Source: Sanderia malayensis (lineage: Eukaryota > Cnidaria > Scyphozoa > Semaeostomeae > Pelagiidae). From it: a stretch of DNA of 64,000 nt. The DNA is taken from positions 6,042,392 to 6,106,391 of the forward strand of contig RQOL01000616.1 in NCBI GenBank assembly GCA_013076295.1, written 5' to 3'. Position 1 is the first letter of the stretch; each line of letters opens with the position of its first letter. Positions 1 through 12,600 of the stretch are shown here, piece by piece. Both the position numbers and the translations under genes were made by a program. The notes below the pieces were generated by a model. It saw nothing but the letters and a program-made list of their open reading frames with translations. It had not been told where the DNA came from and made no database searches.

Positions 1-3000
1 CTAAGCTTGTTGCTTGAGCAATCTACATTTCAGAGCGAGATTCACTAAATAGATAAATCATTACAAATTGAATAATACGCAAAATTACCTAATGGACTCA
101 TGGCGACAAGCATTTCATTCAGTTCTCCCTTCTTTTGGCTAGCTTCAAATGCTCCACCAAGATTCCCTTTCCAAAGCTCCAAGTGTAAACGCTGCTCTAA
201 ATTACCAAGTTTATCATGATTACTCCCTGTGAACGAAATTTAATCGAACCATAAACAAAGCCACTCTAGCGAAATAACTTGCAGCACATCATGTCAATCA
301 ATCATGAACAAAAACATCATGAGAGAAAGTGCTTTAAGCCAAAAAGCACTTTATCTCATGATGTTGAACCAAACGAATCAAGTTCCATATAACGGAAATC
401 TGAGCGACCGATAATTTCGTCCCTTGCAGAGAAGTGCATGTTGCATAGAGATTACCTTTGCAAAGAGATGACCAATGTTTGAAAAGCATTTGCTCCCTGT
501 TTAGGGGTATAATAGAGGTCTCACTGCATTACCCACATGCCAACATAGTACACAAGTGACACTTCTAGCCATACAAACATTAAAATAGCTTGATAATGAT
601 ATAAAATTGTATGTAAACACTGAAAACCATACCTTCCTCATTGAACATCTTAAAAGTCGATAATTTGTCAGCAAACAGACCAAGGTTGACGTGCTCCCGT
701 GTGCCAGGTACGAAATCATTGGATTTGTCAGAAATTGAGGCAGGGTCTACAAGATAACAAAAACTCGAGAATACTAAATACGTGCAAAAGATGTTACATA
801 TGTATAACACATCTGCTCCTCCACGTCACATCTAGCTGCATGTTGTGGAGGAGCAACAAAAGGGAAAACTGGAAGAGCTAAGAACAGTAGAAATTGAAAG
901 TAGATATTATTATTATGCCTAATACAAGATGAGGTTTGAACTCAAACAGCGTTAACTGACCTACTAAATGCTGTGCAAGGAGCACACATTCCTGTTGACT
1001 GGCAGTCTTCTGCTTGTGGTTGAAAGTGGAAAACAATGGAAATAACGATTTCGACTTCTTTTTCTTATTATCTACAAACAAATCAAAACTCATTATGAAA
1101 AGGATCCAGACTGGATAATAAAAAAGATGCAGCCTCGATTAAGAAAAAGATTCAGCCTAGATTATGCATGAGGCTCACTATGATGACAGGCAACTAAAAA
1201 GATAAAACATTAAGGAATGATACACTTGTATTGAATTGAAACAGCTGCTAACCTTTATCTTTTGCTCTCACTTTTCTTGGTACTGTCTCTGTAGCTGGCT
1301 TTTCTAGGATTTTGGAAGAATGTTCACGCTCTTCACTTTGAAAGACAAGATCATCGGTCATCTCTGAAGAACAATAAACTGAGGCATGACCGCTTGAGAT
1401 AGGCAGTTGAATCTCTGGAGAATCAAGTTGGTTGGTTGTCGGAGCCACATTACATGGAGCAATAGCCGGAGCCATAGACATATTAATGTTAGGGGAATTA
1501 TCTGCAGTCTTTGTCCTTGAGCTTTGGCTTTCTTTCAGCTTCTGAGATTGAGAAACTGGTTTCTTGCCAGCTAAAAAAGAAATGATGGCAGCTGAAGAAA
1601 TGGTATCACCATGAGAAGAAATATCAAGCAATATAACCAAAAAAATAACAGATAACAAAACCTCAGACTGAACGAAGATTATGCCTGACGGAAAATATGT
1701 TACAAAAATTGGATACATCACAGAAGCATAGCGCAATAAAACGTAAAATATGCGGAGGTATGGGAGAAGAATAACTAGATGTAATGCAGGAGAATAACTG
1801 GGTGTAATGCAGAAGAGGCTTTGTAAGCTACAAAAGAGCAGCTCAACATAATACAGGAGACTCGCTCGCTATGTTGCACAAGTCAGTCTTTAAGCGATGT
1901 TTACCTGGAGGAGTTTTGAATTCGCACTTTGAGATCATCCATCTCCTTAGCGTAAAATCTTCTCCACCAGAATACAGGACATCTTGGTCAACAAAACTCC
2001 ACAGAACACAAAGAACTCTTCCCTTGTGATCTCTGAAATTAGCCACTGGCTCATTTGTTTGCACATTCCAAACCTGAAAACAAAAGAAAATATCCACTCG
2101 AGCTACAGAAAATACACAATGAAAAAGTGTACTGCAGCAAAATGCTCCATTCATTACCGTATTATGTGTACATTAGCATGCATTAGTTGTTATCGTATTC
2201 TGTGTAAGATAAAAAACTGCAAGTATATTTTGCTGATTAGTGGTTAAAGCGCCGCCATACCTGAACAGAACCATCAAAACTTGAAGAAGCAAGAATCCCT
2301 GAAGTCTGTGGATTCCACGAGAGACAAGTAACTCGTTGTGAATGGGCATTGAAATATCGAAATTTATCCTTTAAAACTACTGGCTGAGTTAAAGAATCTT
2401 TATTATCTGAAAATGAATAGAAAAAGCTATGAAAAATGCCACATGCATCAATGTAACAAAGCTACTTATTAGATGCTCTTATAAATCTTTAAAAAAGCAT
2501 TCCATTCCATGGTAATGTATTGCAATGCGTGTTACAAAATGCATTGTGACACGCTTAAAATTCTCATTTTAGCAGACACTCATGAAAACTAACTGTGGAA
2601 CATACCTAAGACTTGCGTAAGATCTGTGATACAGACATAATTATCACTGGATCCCGATGCCAACCAATTAGAATACTTTACACCTTAAAAAATTGCAACA
2701 GTTAAATTGAGTTCATCATTAGAGCAGGCTACAATCAACTTATCGAAAAGCCTGTGGTTGCCAAAAGGAAAGGGAATGTTAGACAATAATACAACGATAC
2801 CTGTACCACCATGCAATGAGTCGAATTCATGATGCCACCGCATGCAGTTAATGATCTTTTTGTGCACTTGAATCGAGCAAAGGCGATGCAGTCTGGGAGC
2901 TGCAAAAACTTCGATTGATCTATGATAAAAAGCTCGCATCTTAAAAAGTAATTGATCATAACACATGTCATGGTGCATGTTAGAAATATATCCCTAGAGC

Positions 3001-6000
3001 TTAGCATCAATTAGCATGATATACAAGTAAAGTGTGTAACAAATATGCAATGAATATAAATAAACATGTTAATGAATTCTAAACAAATGTGATTGCTAAC
3101 CCATCTTCATTTCCAACGGCAACAATTGTGAAATCAGGCTTCCATTCTACATCGCTTCTCGGTGGAATTTTCTCCTAATAATTAATAGTGAAACATACAT
3201 AAAACATACATATGTAAACACACATCAACCAAAAAACCTATTGAAATCCAGACGAGCCATTAAAATCATTGGTATGATAACAAAGCTCCAGACTCCACGA
3301 TTCCTTACCTTTATATTATTGGCCTTTTTGATAATCGTGTTCATATCTCTAGCTTTGCTTTGCAAATCGTGAATAGAATGGATCAGCACAGCACCTTCGC
3401 CACCGCAGCTAAAAAGTGAGTTACCCTCCGCAGCTCCATCTACGAAAATACATAACTACGATTATCAAGACATTACATATTGAAGACTGAAAATTTATTG
3501 AACTGTGTGGTAAATAGAACTGCTAAAGCCCACCCCTGCAGCTCTATAAAAACCCATGGATAAATCATACAACATGGTATACTTCCAGGGGGCACTGTCA
3601 TGATTAGACCGCATTAATTTACAACACTACCTCCTGTAAAATATATAAATCAACAGTGTTTCTCGATCGCCGTGTGACTGTTCCAAGGAGGGAGTTTGAC
3701 ATTATTATTGTTATTTAATTTACCTTGTTTATTACCATTGCAACTTGGTCCCCATGAAAGAGAGTAAACAGTTTTCTTATGATAAGATGCAGAAACTTCG
3801 AATCTGAAAAAATGCCAAATCAAACAACTTCTGATAACATTGTAGAGCGTGTGATGCATTACACAATCAGAAGCATTAAAATCAACTATGTGCTTCAGAA
3901 ATGCAAATAAACATCCCAATGAGTAACATACAAATGGCAGATGAAATAAACGACTTACTTTCCTGTGCGGATATTATAAACTCCTGTATGTCCATCATCA
4001 GTGCCAAATCCAATAACGCTTTCTTTAGTTCCATGGCAAACAACCTGAGAAATAAAATCGAGACATCAAACGCAGATATAGATATAAATTCATGAGAATT
4101 TCAGTATATATTAGACAGAGAGTCGTATATAGCCGCAGGCCCACATCAGCTGCATAACTGCCAGAACCCCCAGCCTGCACTAACAAATAAATATTGCTTG
4201 CTTGCTTGCTATTACAGAAGAATAGCTGGATGCGTTGCAAACGAATAGGCAGATATTTTTAGAGAGAAATAGCTTGATATATTACGACAAATAGCTGGAC
4301 ATGATGCAAACAACTTGTCGATATATTAGAGAGGAATAGCTCGATGCAATACAGATCGAAACATACATATGAATACTCACAACAGTGACCTTTGTCTTGA
4401 TTCCCTGCCACAACAAACTGGTATCGTAGGCTCTAGACTCAGAGCGTGTGTTCCAAACGCGAATTTGATTATCACCAACACCGTAAATAATGCAACTTGG
4501 ATTCAAAACTGAAGCCGAAATAGAGTAGACAAATCCACCAAGGCTTGGAATCGAGCTGTAGTTTTCATATGAATCTAACTTCCACAACATTATCTACAAA
4601 AAAAGATTGAAAATAAAAAACGTCAATCGAATTCTCTCAATTAACAATTAGTAATTATCAATTGTAAAATTCGGTAACTCCAAGCCTGACTCGAATTTTG
4701 TGCTTTACTCCTCCCACTCTGCTTTATAATTCTTTGCCATCCCACATACAATTTAATATCTTGTGACCGGAGAAAAAAGTATGGTGCTTAAATGTGCTAC
4801 AGGCTAGAGCTTACAATAAATATGTTATTACTACTACTATTACTAATGTCACTCTTTGAATCTTTGGAACTCTTTCTCTCTTTACCTCTTTAGTTCCTTT
4901 TAATCTGTTTTCCTACTCAGCCAATCGGAACCCTTGTTCTTTGCTCCATTAGAAACCCTGTTACCCCCTTCTCACTACCACTAGTGCACTCATTTGCGAA
5001 TCAAGATCAGGTTATCCCCATTTGATTAAATATTGTTAGTAAGCAAAGGCTTGCAACCAAGTGAGAACTACATAAACCAATACAAAACGTAACTAACTTG
5101 TCGATCCATTGATGTTGTGACAATTTTTCTCGATTTCTCATCAAAGGATATGGTGAAAATGATTCTGTTATGAGCAGGGGTAATGCAGGACCAATCCTTC
5201 GTTTTCAAATCCCAAACCAACATCTCTCCACTGCATGTGCAAAAATTCAAATCAGAAAATGCAACGTCAAGTCTAAGTAAGAACAGACATTAATGAACAA
5301 TGTTAAATATAACTGTCACAAACCTGAGGCTGCCAGAAATAAGGTTGTTCTCCTTGCACCAACAAAGGGCCATCCAAATCTTAGCACGTGACATCTCATC
5401 AAATTTCTTCCTTCCCTTCTGAACTGACGTTCTAGCAGGTAATGCTAAGTTCAGCTGATAATTCTCTTGCAATGTATTCCAAATTTTGATGGTTTTGTCT
5501 TTGGAACCAGATGCAAATACATAGCCTTCACCTTCAGAAAAAATGCACAAATCAAGTTCATCAACATTAAGACAAACTGGTGCAAAAAACACTTTATGAG
5601 GACAAGAGGTGAAGTGTTGATAGAATGTGGCTTTCTTGACTAAATCAAAGATTACACACCATTTGTGTTTTCCTTAGTTCTTGGCAGCTGATATTGTGGT
5701 GATGGACACCATGTAACAGACTGCACTTCATCAATGTGGCTTTTAAAATGCTGAAAAATCACTTGTTTCTTCACATCACATACTAGAATGTGACCATTTG
5801 CATATCTACATAGAATAGAACAAGAGGTGACATATTTATAATATCAAATACCAAAGAGCACAAGCAATGACAGCCAGTCAATGGACTAGTAAAGATATGG
5901 ATGGACCAATAAAGGTATGGATGGACCAATAAAGATATGGATAAACCAGTAAAGTCAATTCATGATAGGTCTTAGAAAAAACTACAAAAGCAACACGTAC

Positions 6001-7837
6001 CCTATAGCAGTCAACCATTGGGCATGTGGGCAAGCAGCCATACTTAAGATATTTGACATAATTGGCATCCAATTAGATGAAGCATCCTTTTCATAATCCC
6101 AAGTTATGATTATGCCTTTGTCATCACCTCAATTTGAAACAATGACACACAAATTATGGTCAATTGATACATCAGAATGCCAAGTAATGCAATTTTTAAC
6201 AGGATCCAGGGATGCAAGAATTTCCCCTATTTCATTTTCTAATGTTCTATTCTTCTTATTGCTTTGATTCCCACAAAAGTTGCTAGGGGGTTAATCTACA
6301 ATATGACCATTAACGTTGATGTAATCTCTGTCCTTCAAAAAAAATTATTTTTATCAACATTATTGAGGTCGTGTCAGCCTCCCAGCCCCTCAGAACATAT
6401 GGCCTTGTTATTGGTGCAAATTCAATAGCTGGCAGTGAAGTTTAGCAAAGACAGATGAAAGATTTTGTGACGATTCACCCCCAGACCATTTTGCCCTCTA
6501 ACCCATTCGCCCCAATCTCTGGTCAATTTACCCTCATTCGCCCAAGTTGATGAACAAACAAGGGGATGCACTAACATATTTGATCTCTCTGGGGGTGAAT
6601 TGACCAACACTGCAAAATCAATAGAGGGTGGATCGGTTATCTCCAGGGGGCGAATCAACCAACTTGAATAGGGGCGAACTGGTTTGGGGGCGAAACGTCC
6701 TGTTACCAGGTGAAACAAGAATGAATTGTTGAATAGTTACCTGATGTGATGTTGCTTGAATTGTGTGAAACAATCACATTTACTTTTGCCTGAAAAGGAA
6801 AAATCAAAAATCAACTATGCACCACTTATTTAAAACATGATACTGCATTGGGATGGCAATGACTTCAGTTTGGTATTTCAATATTTACAACTCGACTCGA
6901 AGACTTGCAGACAACGAACAGGTGGATATTGTCAAATCTAAATCTTATTCCGAATCTGGATCTGAATGTCATTCCAGGGACATTAAAATTCATCATCATC
7001 ATCATCATCATCAGTCCATAGCCTTACGGGCGTTGGTGCACATAGGATTTGATACACTGCCTCCATAGACTCTTGTCCCTGGCATTCTCCCTCAGATCAT
7101 CCATCCTACTTCCGCTCCATTCCTTCAGATTGTTATCCCATTTCTCCATTGGTCTTCCTCTTCCTCTTCTTCCCTCCATCTGACCCTCCATTATCATTCG
7201 TGGTAACCTGCCTCTTCTAACCGTGTGACCATAATACTTGAACTTCCTCTCCTTCACGGACTCCATGATCTTCTTAGGAACATATTTGCACTGTCTTGCA
7301 ATTTCTTCTCGTACCCATTGGTTGGTTTTCTTTTCTTTCCAGGTGACGCCTAGTAATCTTCATTAAAATTACACCACTCGAATTTAGCAACTGGTGCAGT
7401 TGTTTGTACCCCATTACATTACCCATGGGTTAATCTTTGCAGACAACATCTGTTTGAGACAAAAGACCGGTCAATTAATGTAACTATACCTGATGCATCT
7501 TATGCTCTTTAATGATTTTCTGCGTGTCTTCGTTCCATATTTTAACCCAATGCTCCTCTGCTCCAATTGCCACGTTTATACGTTTATCTCCTTCTCCTTT
7601 CTCATCTGCAACACCACTTTGGACAAGCAAGCACACCGAGGTTACCCTGTCTCTTCTGAACTGCACCACGTCCCGGCAAACAGGCAAAGAATCATTCAAG
7701 TTGACAAGATAGACAGAATTCCTTGCTGCAAACGCATAATATCCAGAATCGTTGCAGCTTGCACTGCCTGAGCAGTACCAATTCGGCGAGGCAGGGATGA
7801 CACAAGCCTGCTGTGTTTTTCCCAGTGCAATGGCCAT
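1..7837 (-). CDS. GEMIN5: Gemin5, SMN-complex WD40 protein (3' end of gene outside window)
   Basis: Gemin5 is the snRNA-binding subunit of the SMN complex; its two WD40 propellers read the snRNA cap and Sm site, and it acts in snRNP assembly in the cytoplasm. The start is ATG 7835-7837. The first exon (7490-7837) carries the family's SPNWYC motif followed by FAARNSVYLV. Later exons follow the human order: about 6001-6227, 5663-5804 (WCPSP), 5324-5532 (GSKDKTIKIWN), 5098-5230 (MLVWDLK), 4380-4592 (PSLGGFVYS and GDNQIRVWNT), 3957-4045 (FGTDDG), 3723-3803 (YHKKTVYSLSWGP), 3309-3440, 3103-3175, 2815-2925 (WHHE), 2605-2685, 2262-2405, 1903-2075, then a charged linker (1252-1572) and the helical part (about 930-1090, 640-747, 95-228 with LELWKGNLGG). 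Exon edges are good to a few bases. An in-frame TGA lies in exon 2 (6129-6131). The CDS runs off the left edge. Identity is secure; the integrity of exon 2 is not. Confidence 0.93.
5882..5955. repeat. 20-bp tandem repeat in a Gemin5 intron
   Basis: About four head-to-tail copies of a unit like TGGACCAATAAAGATATGGA lie in the intron just before the exon ending near 6000. No coding role is seen. Confidence 0.8.
6470..6715. repeat. Foldback-like GGGGCGAAT/ATTCGCCCC repeat in a Gemin5 intron
   Basis: The left part is rich in ATTCGCCC and the right part in GGGGCGAA, so the arms are roughly complementary. This looks like a degenerate foldback element in the first large Gemin5 intron. No terminal duplication was identified. 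Confidence 0.45.
6985..7330 (-). mobile_element. LINE 3' fragment (reverse transcriptase C-terminal tail)
   Basis: On the minus strand, 7266-7024 encodes a tail with KERKFKYYGHTVRR, then GRRGRGRPMEKWDNNLKEW, then a run ending SLWRQ. This is the typical C-terminal tail of non-LTR reverse transcriptases. It ends in a (GAT)n tract (6990-7012, read on the minus strand), as LINE 3' ends of this kind often do. It lies in Gemin5 intron 1 in the same direction as the gene. The rest of the element is missing, so it is a 5'-truncated insertion. A second copy of the same kind of tail is at 25780-26172. Confidence 0.8.
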
Positions 7838-8101
7838 AGTGCTCTATAAGCTCAGCGTTGCTTGATGATTTGATTCACATGTGAACAGAGGTAGTGGAAG
7901 GATTCAACTGAGACTGAAGAACTTCCACAAAGCATATTCTTTGACCTCGTGGGTAAAACAACCAACATCCTCAAACGTTAAATAATAACATGCGCCAATT
8001 TCGGGTAACCACGTGTGTCCTAATGCCCATAGGCCGCATCTTTGTAAATTAGCAAATAGGAATGTGAAGAAGACCGTGACTTTGATAAATACTCATTCAA
8101 G
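7838..8101. promoter_or_regulatory. Probable bidirectional promoter, Gemin5 / MRPL22
   Basis: The two start codons are 264 bp apart and point away from each other. A CACGTG E-box lies at 8010-8015, and the MRPL22 start sits in an AAGATGGC context resembling a YY1-type initiator. No TATA box is obvious. The shared promoter role is inferred from geometry. Confidence 0.5.
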
Positions 8102-9197
8102 ATGGCTAAAGTAACGTTATTTTCTTTAAGGACCGTCATTTTGCAAGATACTCTCAGAAGAAGCAGGTTAGACTAACAATTCTCTTCTGTTTAGTATCTC
8201 TTTGAAAGACAAGGCTTGCTGGCTAGGCCACTTTTTTGTATGTTTTGTGAAATGCGATCCCTCTGTAAGTAAACCACAAGGCAACCTGACAAACTTCCTC
8301 TTCTTCTCATCCAGAAATGTTGTTAATGTTGGAAGCACATCTGGTTTTGCTGCTTGCATATATTCAAGATGCATGTCAGAGTTTTCAGTCACAAGATCAA
8401 TGCTTGGCGTTTCAAAATCTGAAGCAGAAAGAGATGAAGCCATACTCGAACCACCACCTCTGGTAAGCCATACTCGAGCCACCACAATCTGTTCCACACG
8501 GAACAGATTGTCACGTTTAAGTTTTCAATTGACAAAGCTGTTTGTCTTTTTGTTCATGTAACTATTTTTTTCTGATTTGCAGAGAATACATCATTGCAAA
8601 AGAGAGGTGAGATGTATGCCGAAGAAAATGAACATGGTAGCAAAGCAGGTTAGAAAACTGCCTGTCGATGAAGCAATCAGCCAGATGAAATTTTCAACAA
8701 AAAAAGCAGCTGAAACTGTGAAGCAGGTGAGTGCACAATTCTTTATTTGTTTTTGTTTATGTTTAGTAGACTTTTCTGTCCTGTTAATGTTAATTGAAGT
8801 AATTTCTGATTTCCCCCAAGGTTCTTGAAGAAGCCAAGCAATTGGCAATGAATAAATATGGAGTTGAAGATGGGACTAATCTTTTTGTTGGCAAGTATTC
8901 TACTTTTTTATCTGGTGAATCAGGATTAGCATTTTAAAAACCTTTGTTGACTATCTATTTGATGTTTTCATTGCAGAAAAGTCATTTGTTGGAAGAGCAA
9001 AACATATCAAACAAATTAAGTATCATGCCAGGGGAAGATTTGGTATCATGCACATCCATTTTTGTCATTATTTCCTGATCCTACAAGAAGGACCGGCTCT
9101 GGGACGAAACAAAAAGAAGCCAAATAAACATCTTAGTGACTTGCAGAAATTCAAAAAATACACTCCACATATACTTAATTCTTTATCCTGGTATTGA
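8102..9197 (+). CDS. MRPL22: Mitochondrial ribosomal protein L22 (uL22m)
   Basis: This is a mitochondrial large-subunit ribosomal protein near the peptide exit tunnel. Four coding exons (8102-8166, 8585-8726, 8821-8890, 8977-9197) join in phase to 165 residues. The N-terminus MAKVTLFSLRTVILQDTLRR looks like a mitochondrial presequence. The L22 core follows: RIHHCKREV, then KKMNMVAKQVRKLPVDEAI, then VLEEAKQLAMNKYGVE, ending with the hallmark KYHARGRFGIMHIHFCHYF. The intron after 8890 starts with GC (GCAAGT) instead of GT; using it is the only way found to keep the L22 frame. The stop is TGA 9195-9197. The gene is convergent with USP38. Length is close to other animal MRPL22 proteins once their longer presequences are discounted. 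Confidence 0.93.
8168..8497 (-). CDS. Hypothetical ORF inside MRPL22 intron 1
   Basis: An open frame of up to 109 codons (alternative start at 8444, 91 codons) lies antisense in the first intron of MRPL22. Its composition is protein-like: an acidic and serine-rich N-terminus, then FLDEKKRKFVRLPCG and SFKEILNRRELLV before the stop. I do not recognise it. Near its start there is a 10-bp-stem hairpin at about 8487-8510 and a direct repeat of GCCATACTCGA. It may be a small nested gene, a remnant of a retrocopy, or chance. Confidence 0.3.
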   Translation of the reverse strand: MEQIVVARVWLTRGGGSSMASSLSASDFETPSIDLVTENSDMHLEYMQAAKPDVLPTLTTFLDEKKRKFVRLPCGLLTEGSHFTKHTKKWPSQQALSFKEILNRRELLV

Positions 9198-9643
9198 TGT
9201 CGCCATTCAAACCAATATCCAAGTTTATCCAAGATTAAAAGATTTTTTGTAGCCAATGGTCATCTAGAAATCGTTTAGGTTTTCTGTAAATAGAGAAGTT
9301 TGAAATATGAAATGTTGTCTTGCTTTGAAAACATTGTGTATTTTGTGTGATGGTATCCGAACTCTGATGAATGGTGGACCATAATTGTTCTCAGGGTTCT
9401 TGTAGTAAGGCAGACCAGAGCAGTGAGACCTCCCATGTTAAACAAAATCAAATTTCAAAGGCAAAAATATAACATCTTATCACACATGATTTAATATCTC
9501 TACCTCAAACCAAAGACTCCTTAAGATAGTAGCATACAAATATAATTGGATATACATATAAAACAAATTACTGCTAAGGACAATTAATAGATTGTTCAAT
9601 TACATAAATAGCATATTTGAAATCTCTGACATTCTTTTGGAAA
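9198..9643. other. Intergenic between two convergent genes
   Basis: This stretch separates the MRPL22 stop from the USP38 stop and presumably holds both 3' UTRs. No further coding sequence or RNA gene was seen. Confidence 0.6.
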
Positions 9644-12600
9644 TTAGAAAATAAACCGGCTTGCATCAGATGCTAAGCCTGCAAAAGATTTTCCACAAAA
9701 ACCAGACGATCCCCCACCTCCTTTGCCATCATTGTTATCATCATCTTCATCCTTCTTGTATCTTGATTTGAAATAATCAAATTTCTTTCCTATATGACCA
9801 TAATTCTTCCGATCTTGTTCCTATGTTAATGGAAAAACATTGCAAACGTCAATAAATGCAAAGTATCGTGTAAACTTGAGGCATTTTATGCCTTAACTTG
9901 TAATAATAACAACACAATGATACATTCTTTGTGCAGAGTTATTCAATCAACTACAATACTTTAGTTGTCATTGCAAGTAAACTTCAAATTAAATCAAATT
10001 TCTTGAGTTGTTAAAGATATACCTGTCTTATCTTATTGAAATCCTTTATTCATGATTTTGGTTTGACATTCAATAATTCAAAACCTTGTTAACGTGACTA
10101 GATTCACATTCCCCTAAAACATTTTAATTAAACCAGAGGCTTAATTATTGAATTATCTAGTACGTCATTGAGGCCGTCACGATATTAACAAAAAGTATTT
10201 ATGAATTAAGCATTTTATACCTTGATAAATTTTCCATTGTCTTCCTCGACCAATAAAGCCAATTCCGGATTGATACCGAGGCTCTTGCTACTGTCTTGCA
10301 AGTGCTGTACACCATTTTCTTCGTATATAAAAACGTACGGTGTGTCCCTCGGAAAGTTGATGTGCAGGTTCTGTACAGCACTATTGCCAGCAGCATACGA
10401 CACGCTACTGTCATTGAATATATACCATTCGTTGCTGTTGAGACGCGCTGCTCCTGAGTCGTTCGAAGAAGCATTACTACGTTCACTAGTGGTAGTACTA
10501 CCGGATGCGGCAGATGTAGAGTCAGGTTTGACAGGCAAATCACTGGTCTTGGAAGATTGATGCTTTTGATCGCCTGGTCCTTTCCTCGAATAACAATAGT
10601 AGTGTCCGCTTTCTGACGAAACCCCAGAGTGCACGATAACGGCAACAAGCGAATAGCATTTCGTGCTTTCAGTGACCACGGCGAGTTTAGGAGACTTGCA
10701 ACTCCTTTGCTCTGTTGCATTTACACTTTCGTGCAGCGTGTTGGAAGCAAGAACATTGCAGCAATCATCGTCGCGGCGCAAATCGTGCATTTCACAATCA
10801 TAACCACCGCTGTCATCACTAACGTGTATCGGTATCACTAGGTTATCCAGTGGAAAATGCACGTTCTTCAGCACCTTGCTCCTCGTGTGCGTTTTCGTGT
10901 CGTACGTGAATCGTTTCAATGTTAAAACAAGGTACTTGGGACACGATGAAAAGTAGTGCCTCTGTTCTGCATCCTGCAACGAGGCACAGTTGTCGCAACG
11001 GTACTGATTTTGTCCTGCGAGACGCTCGACGGAGAGGTAATTGCGCAGGAGCGTCTGCAGATCCAGCGGCCTAGCATCGATTGAATTGCCGGAGCTTTGA
11101 TCACCGCTTTGAGTTTGTTGTACAGCTTTCTCCTCCGCAGTGGCAGCAGACTCGCCCATCATAGACGACTCCGCAGCTTCGAGTAGAGACAAATCGCTTG
11201 GTGTCTTTCCAATTTCATTGCCATCGCTTGGTGAGATGTTGCCGGCTGCATTGGCTATCGTGTTTGCAATTCCTCGTGAAATATCACCACCTGAAATAAG
11301 ACAAATCTCAATCTAACACTGTTTTGAAAAGCAATATATAAAGTAGATATATACGACAATGTCATGACAATAAAATCAGTTATCGAAAAGAAGCAGCGAT
11401 AGAGACAAACAAGATTGATGACCATTATTACCACTAATTTTAGATTTTTACCATTTCTTATCCAAATATGGGTTATTGACACTGGGACTCTGGGTTCTCT
11501 TAATACAAATTTAGGGTTTTTTATACCATTTCATAGACTGCACAGGCTTGAAATATATTCATTTTTAGCGCTTTCACTCTAAATCAGCATTTACGATTGC
11601 CTTTATCCGACCCGCCTTAACTAATGAAATTATGTATGCATGCATCCATGCATGTATTGCATGTATGTATGTATCTAAGCATGCATGCATGCATGTATGT
11701 ATGTATGTATGTATGTATGTATGTATGTATGTATGTATGTATGTATGTATGTATGTATGTATGTATGTGTGTATGTATGTATAACAACACAAAGTTTAAT
11801 GTATGTAGTATGTTTACAATTTGTATGTATGTATGTATGTTTGTATGTATGTATGTATGTGTGTATGTGTGTATGTATGTATAACAACACAAAGTTTAAT
11901 GTATGTAGTATGTTTACAATTTGCATGTATGTATGTATGTTTGTATGTATGTATGTATGTGTGTATGCATGTATGTGTGTATGTATGTATAACAACACAA
12001 AGTTTAATGTAAACGTCGTAAACATCAAGTACCTTTTAGGCAGTATGCATCGGCGTCGGGATTGTCAGGGAATGACAGCGGAATATCGTTGAAGGCCTCA
12101 AACCTCGACGAAACATAATTGCAGTTCAAGCATTTCACGTCGACATGACATTCCCCAGTGAACATCTCGTGAAGTTGTTGACCAAGTTTTAAATCCTTTG
12201 GAAGACTAGTTTGTTGTTGTTGTTGTTGTTGAGATTTGTCTTCTTGCTCGATGACGTCAAGGAGATGTTTGAGAAACTCGGAACAGTCCTGCTGGGCTCC
12301 TTGACGAAACCAGGCCGGTCTTGAAACCCGGTTGAAATCGCTCGGACTGATTGCAGGTCTCTGTTAAAAAACGTTCAGATGTATTGTTATTAGTTAAATG
12401 CAAAGAAATGCTGTTAGGTTGGATCTTTAAAGTGCATAAAGAAACGGCCCAATTTAGCAAGTGTTTGAGTTAAAAGAATCTACTTATAAGGGGCACATTT
12501 TTTTATAAAAACGCTTGGCTCCAGTTTCAGCCTGAGATAGTTACAATCTGAGTTATTCAGGGTATGAGTTAACTTGGTTGCAGCATCACGAATTCCATAT

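Noticed and set aside
6129..6131. Selenocysteine codon in Gemin5
   Set aside because: Gemin5 is not a selenoprotein family and the aligned position has no Cys.
11574..12092. Long Cys-Met-Tyr-Val and His-Thr-Tyr-Ile frames on both strands
   Set aside because: They are direct products of the GTAT tetranucleotide repeat and have no other protein character.
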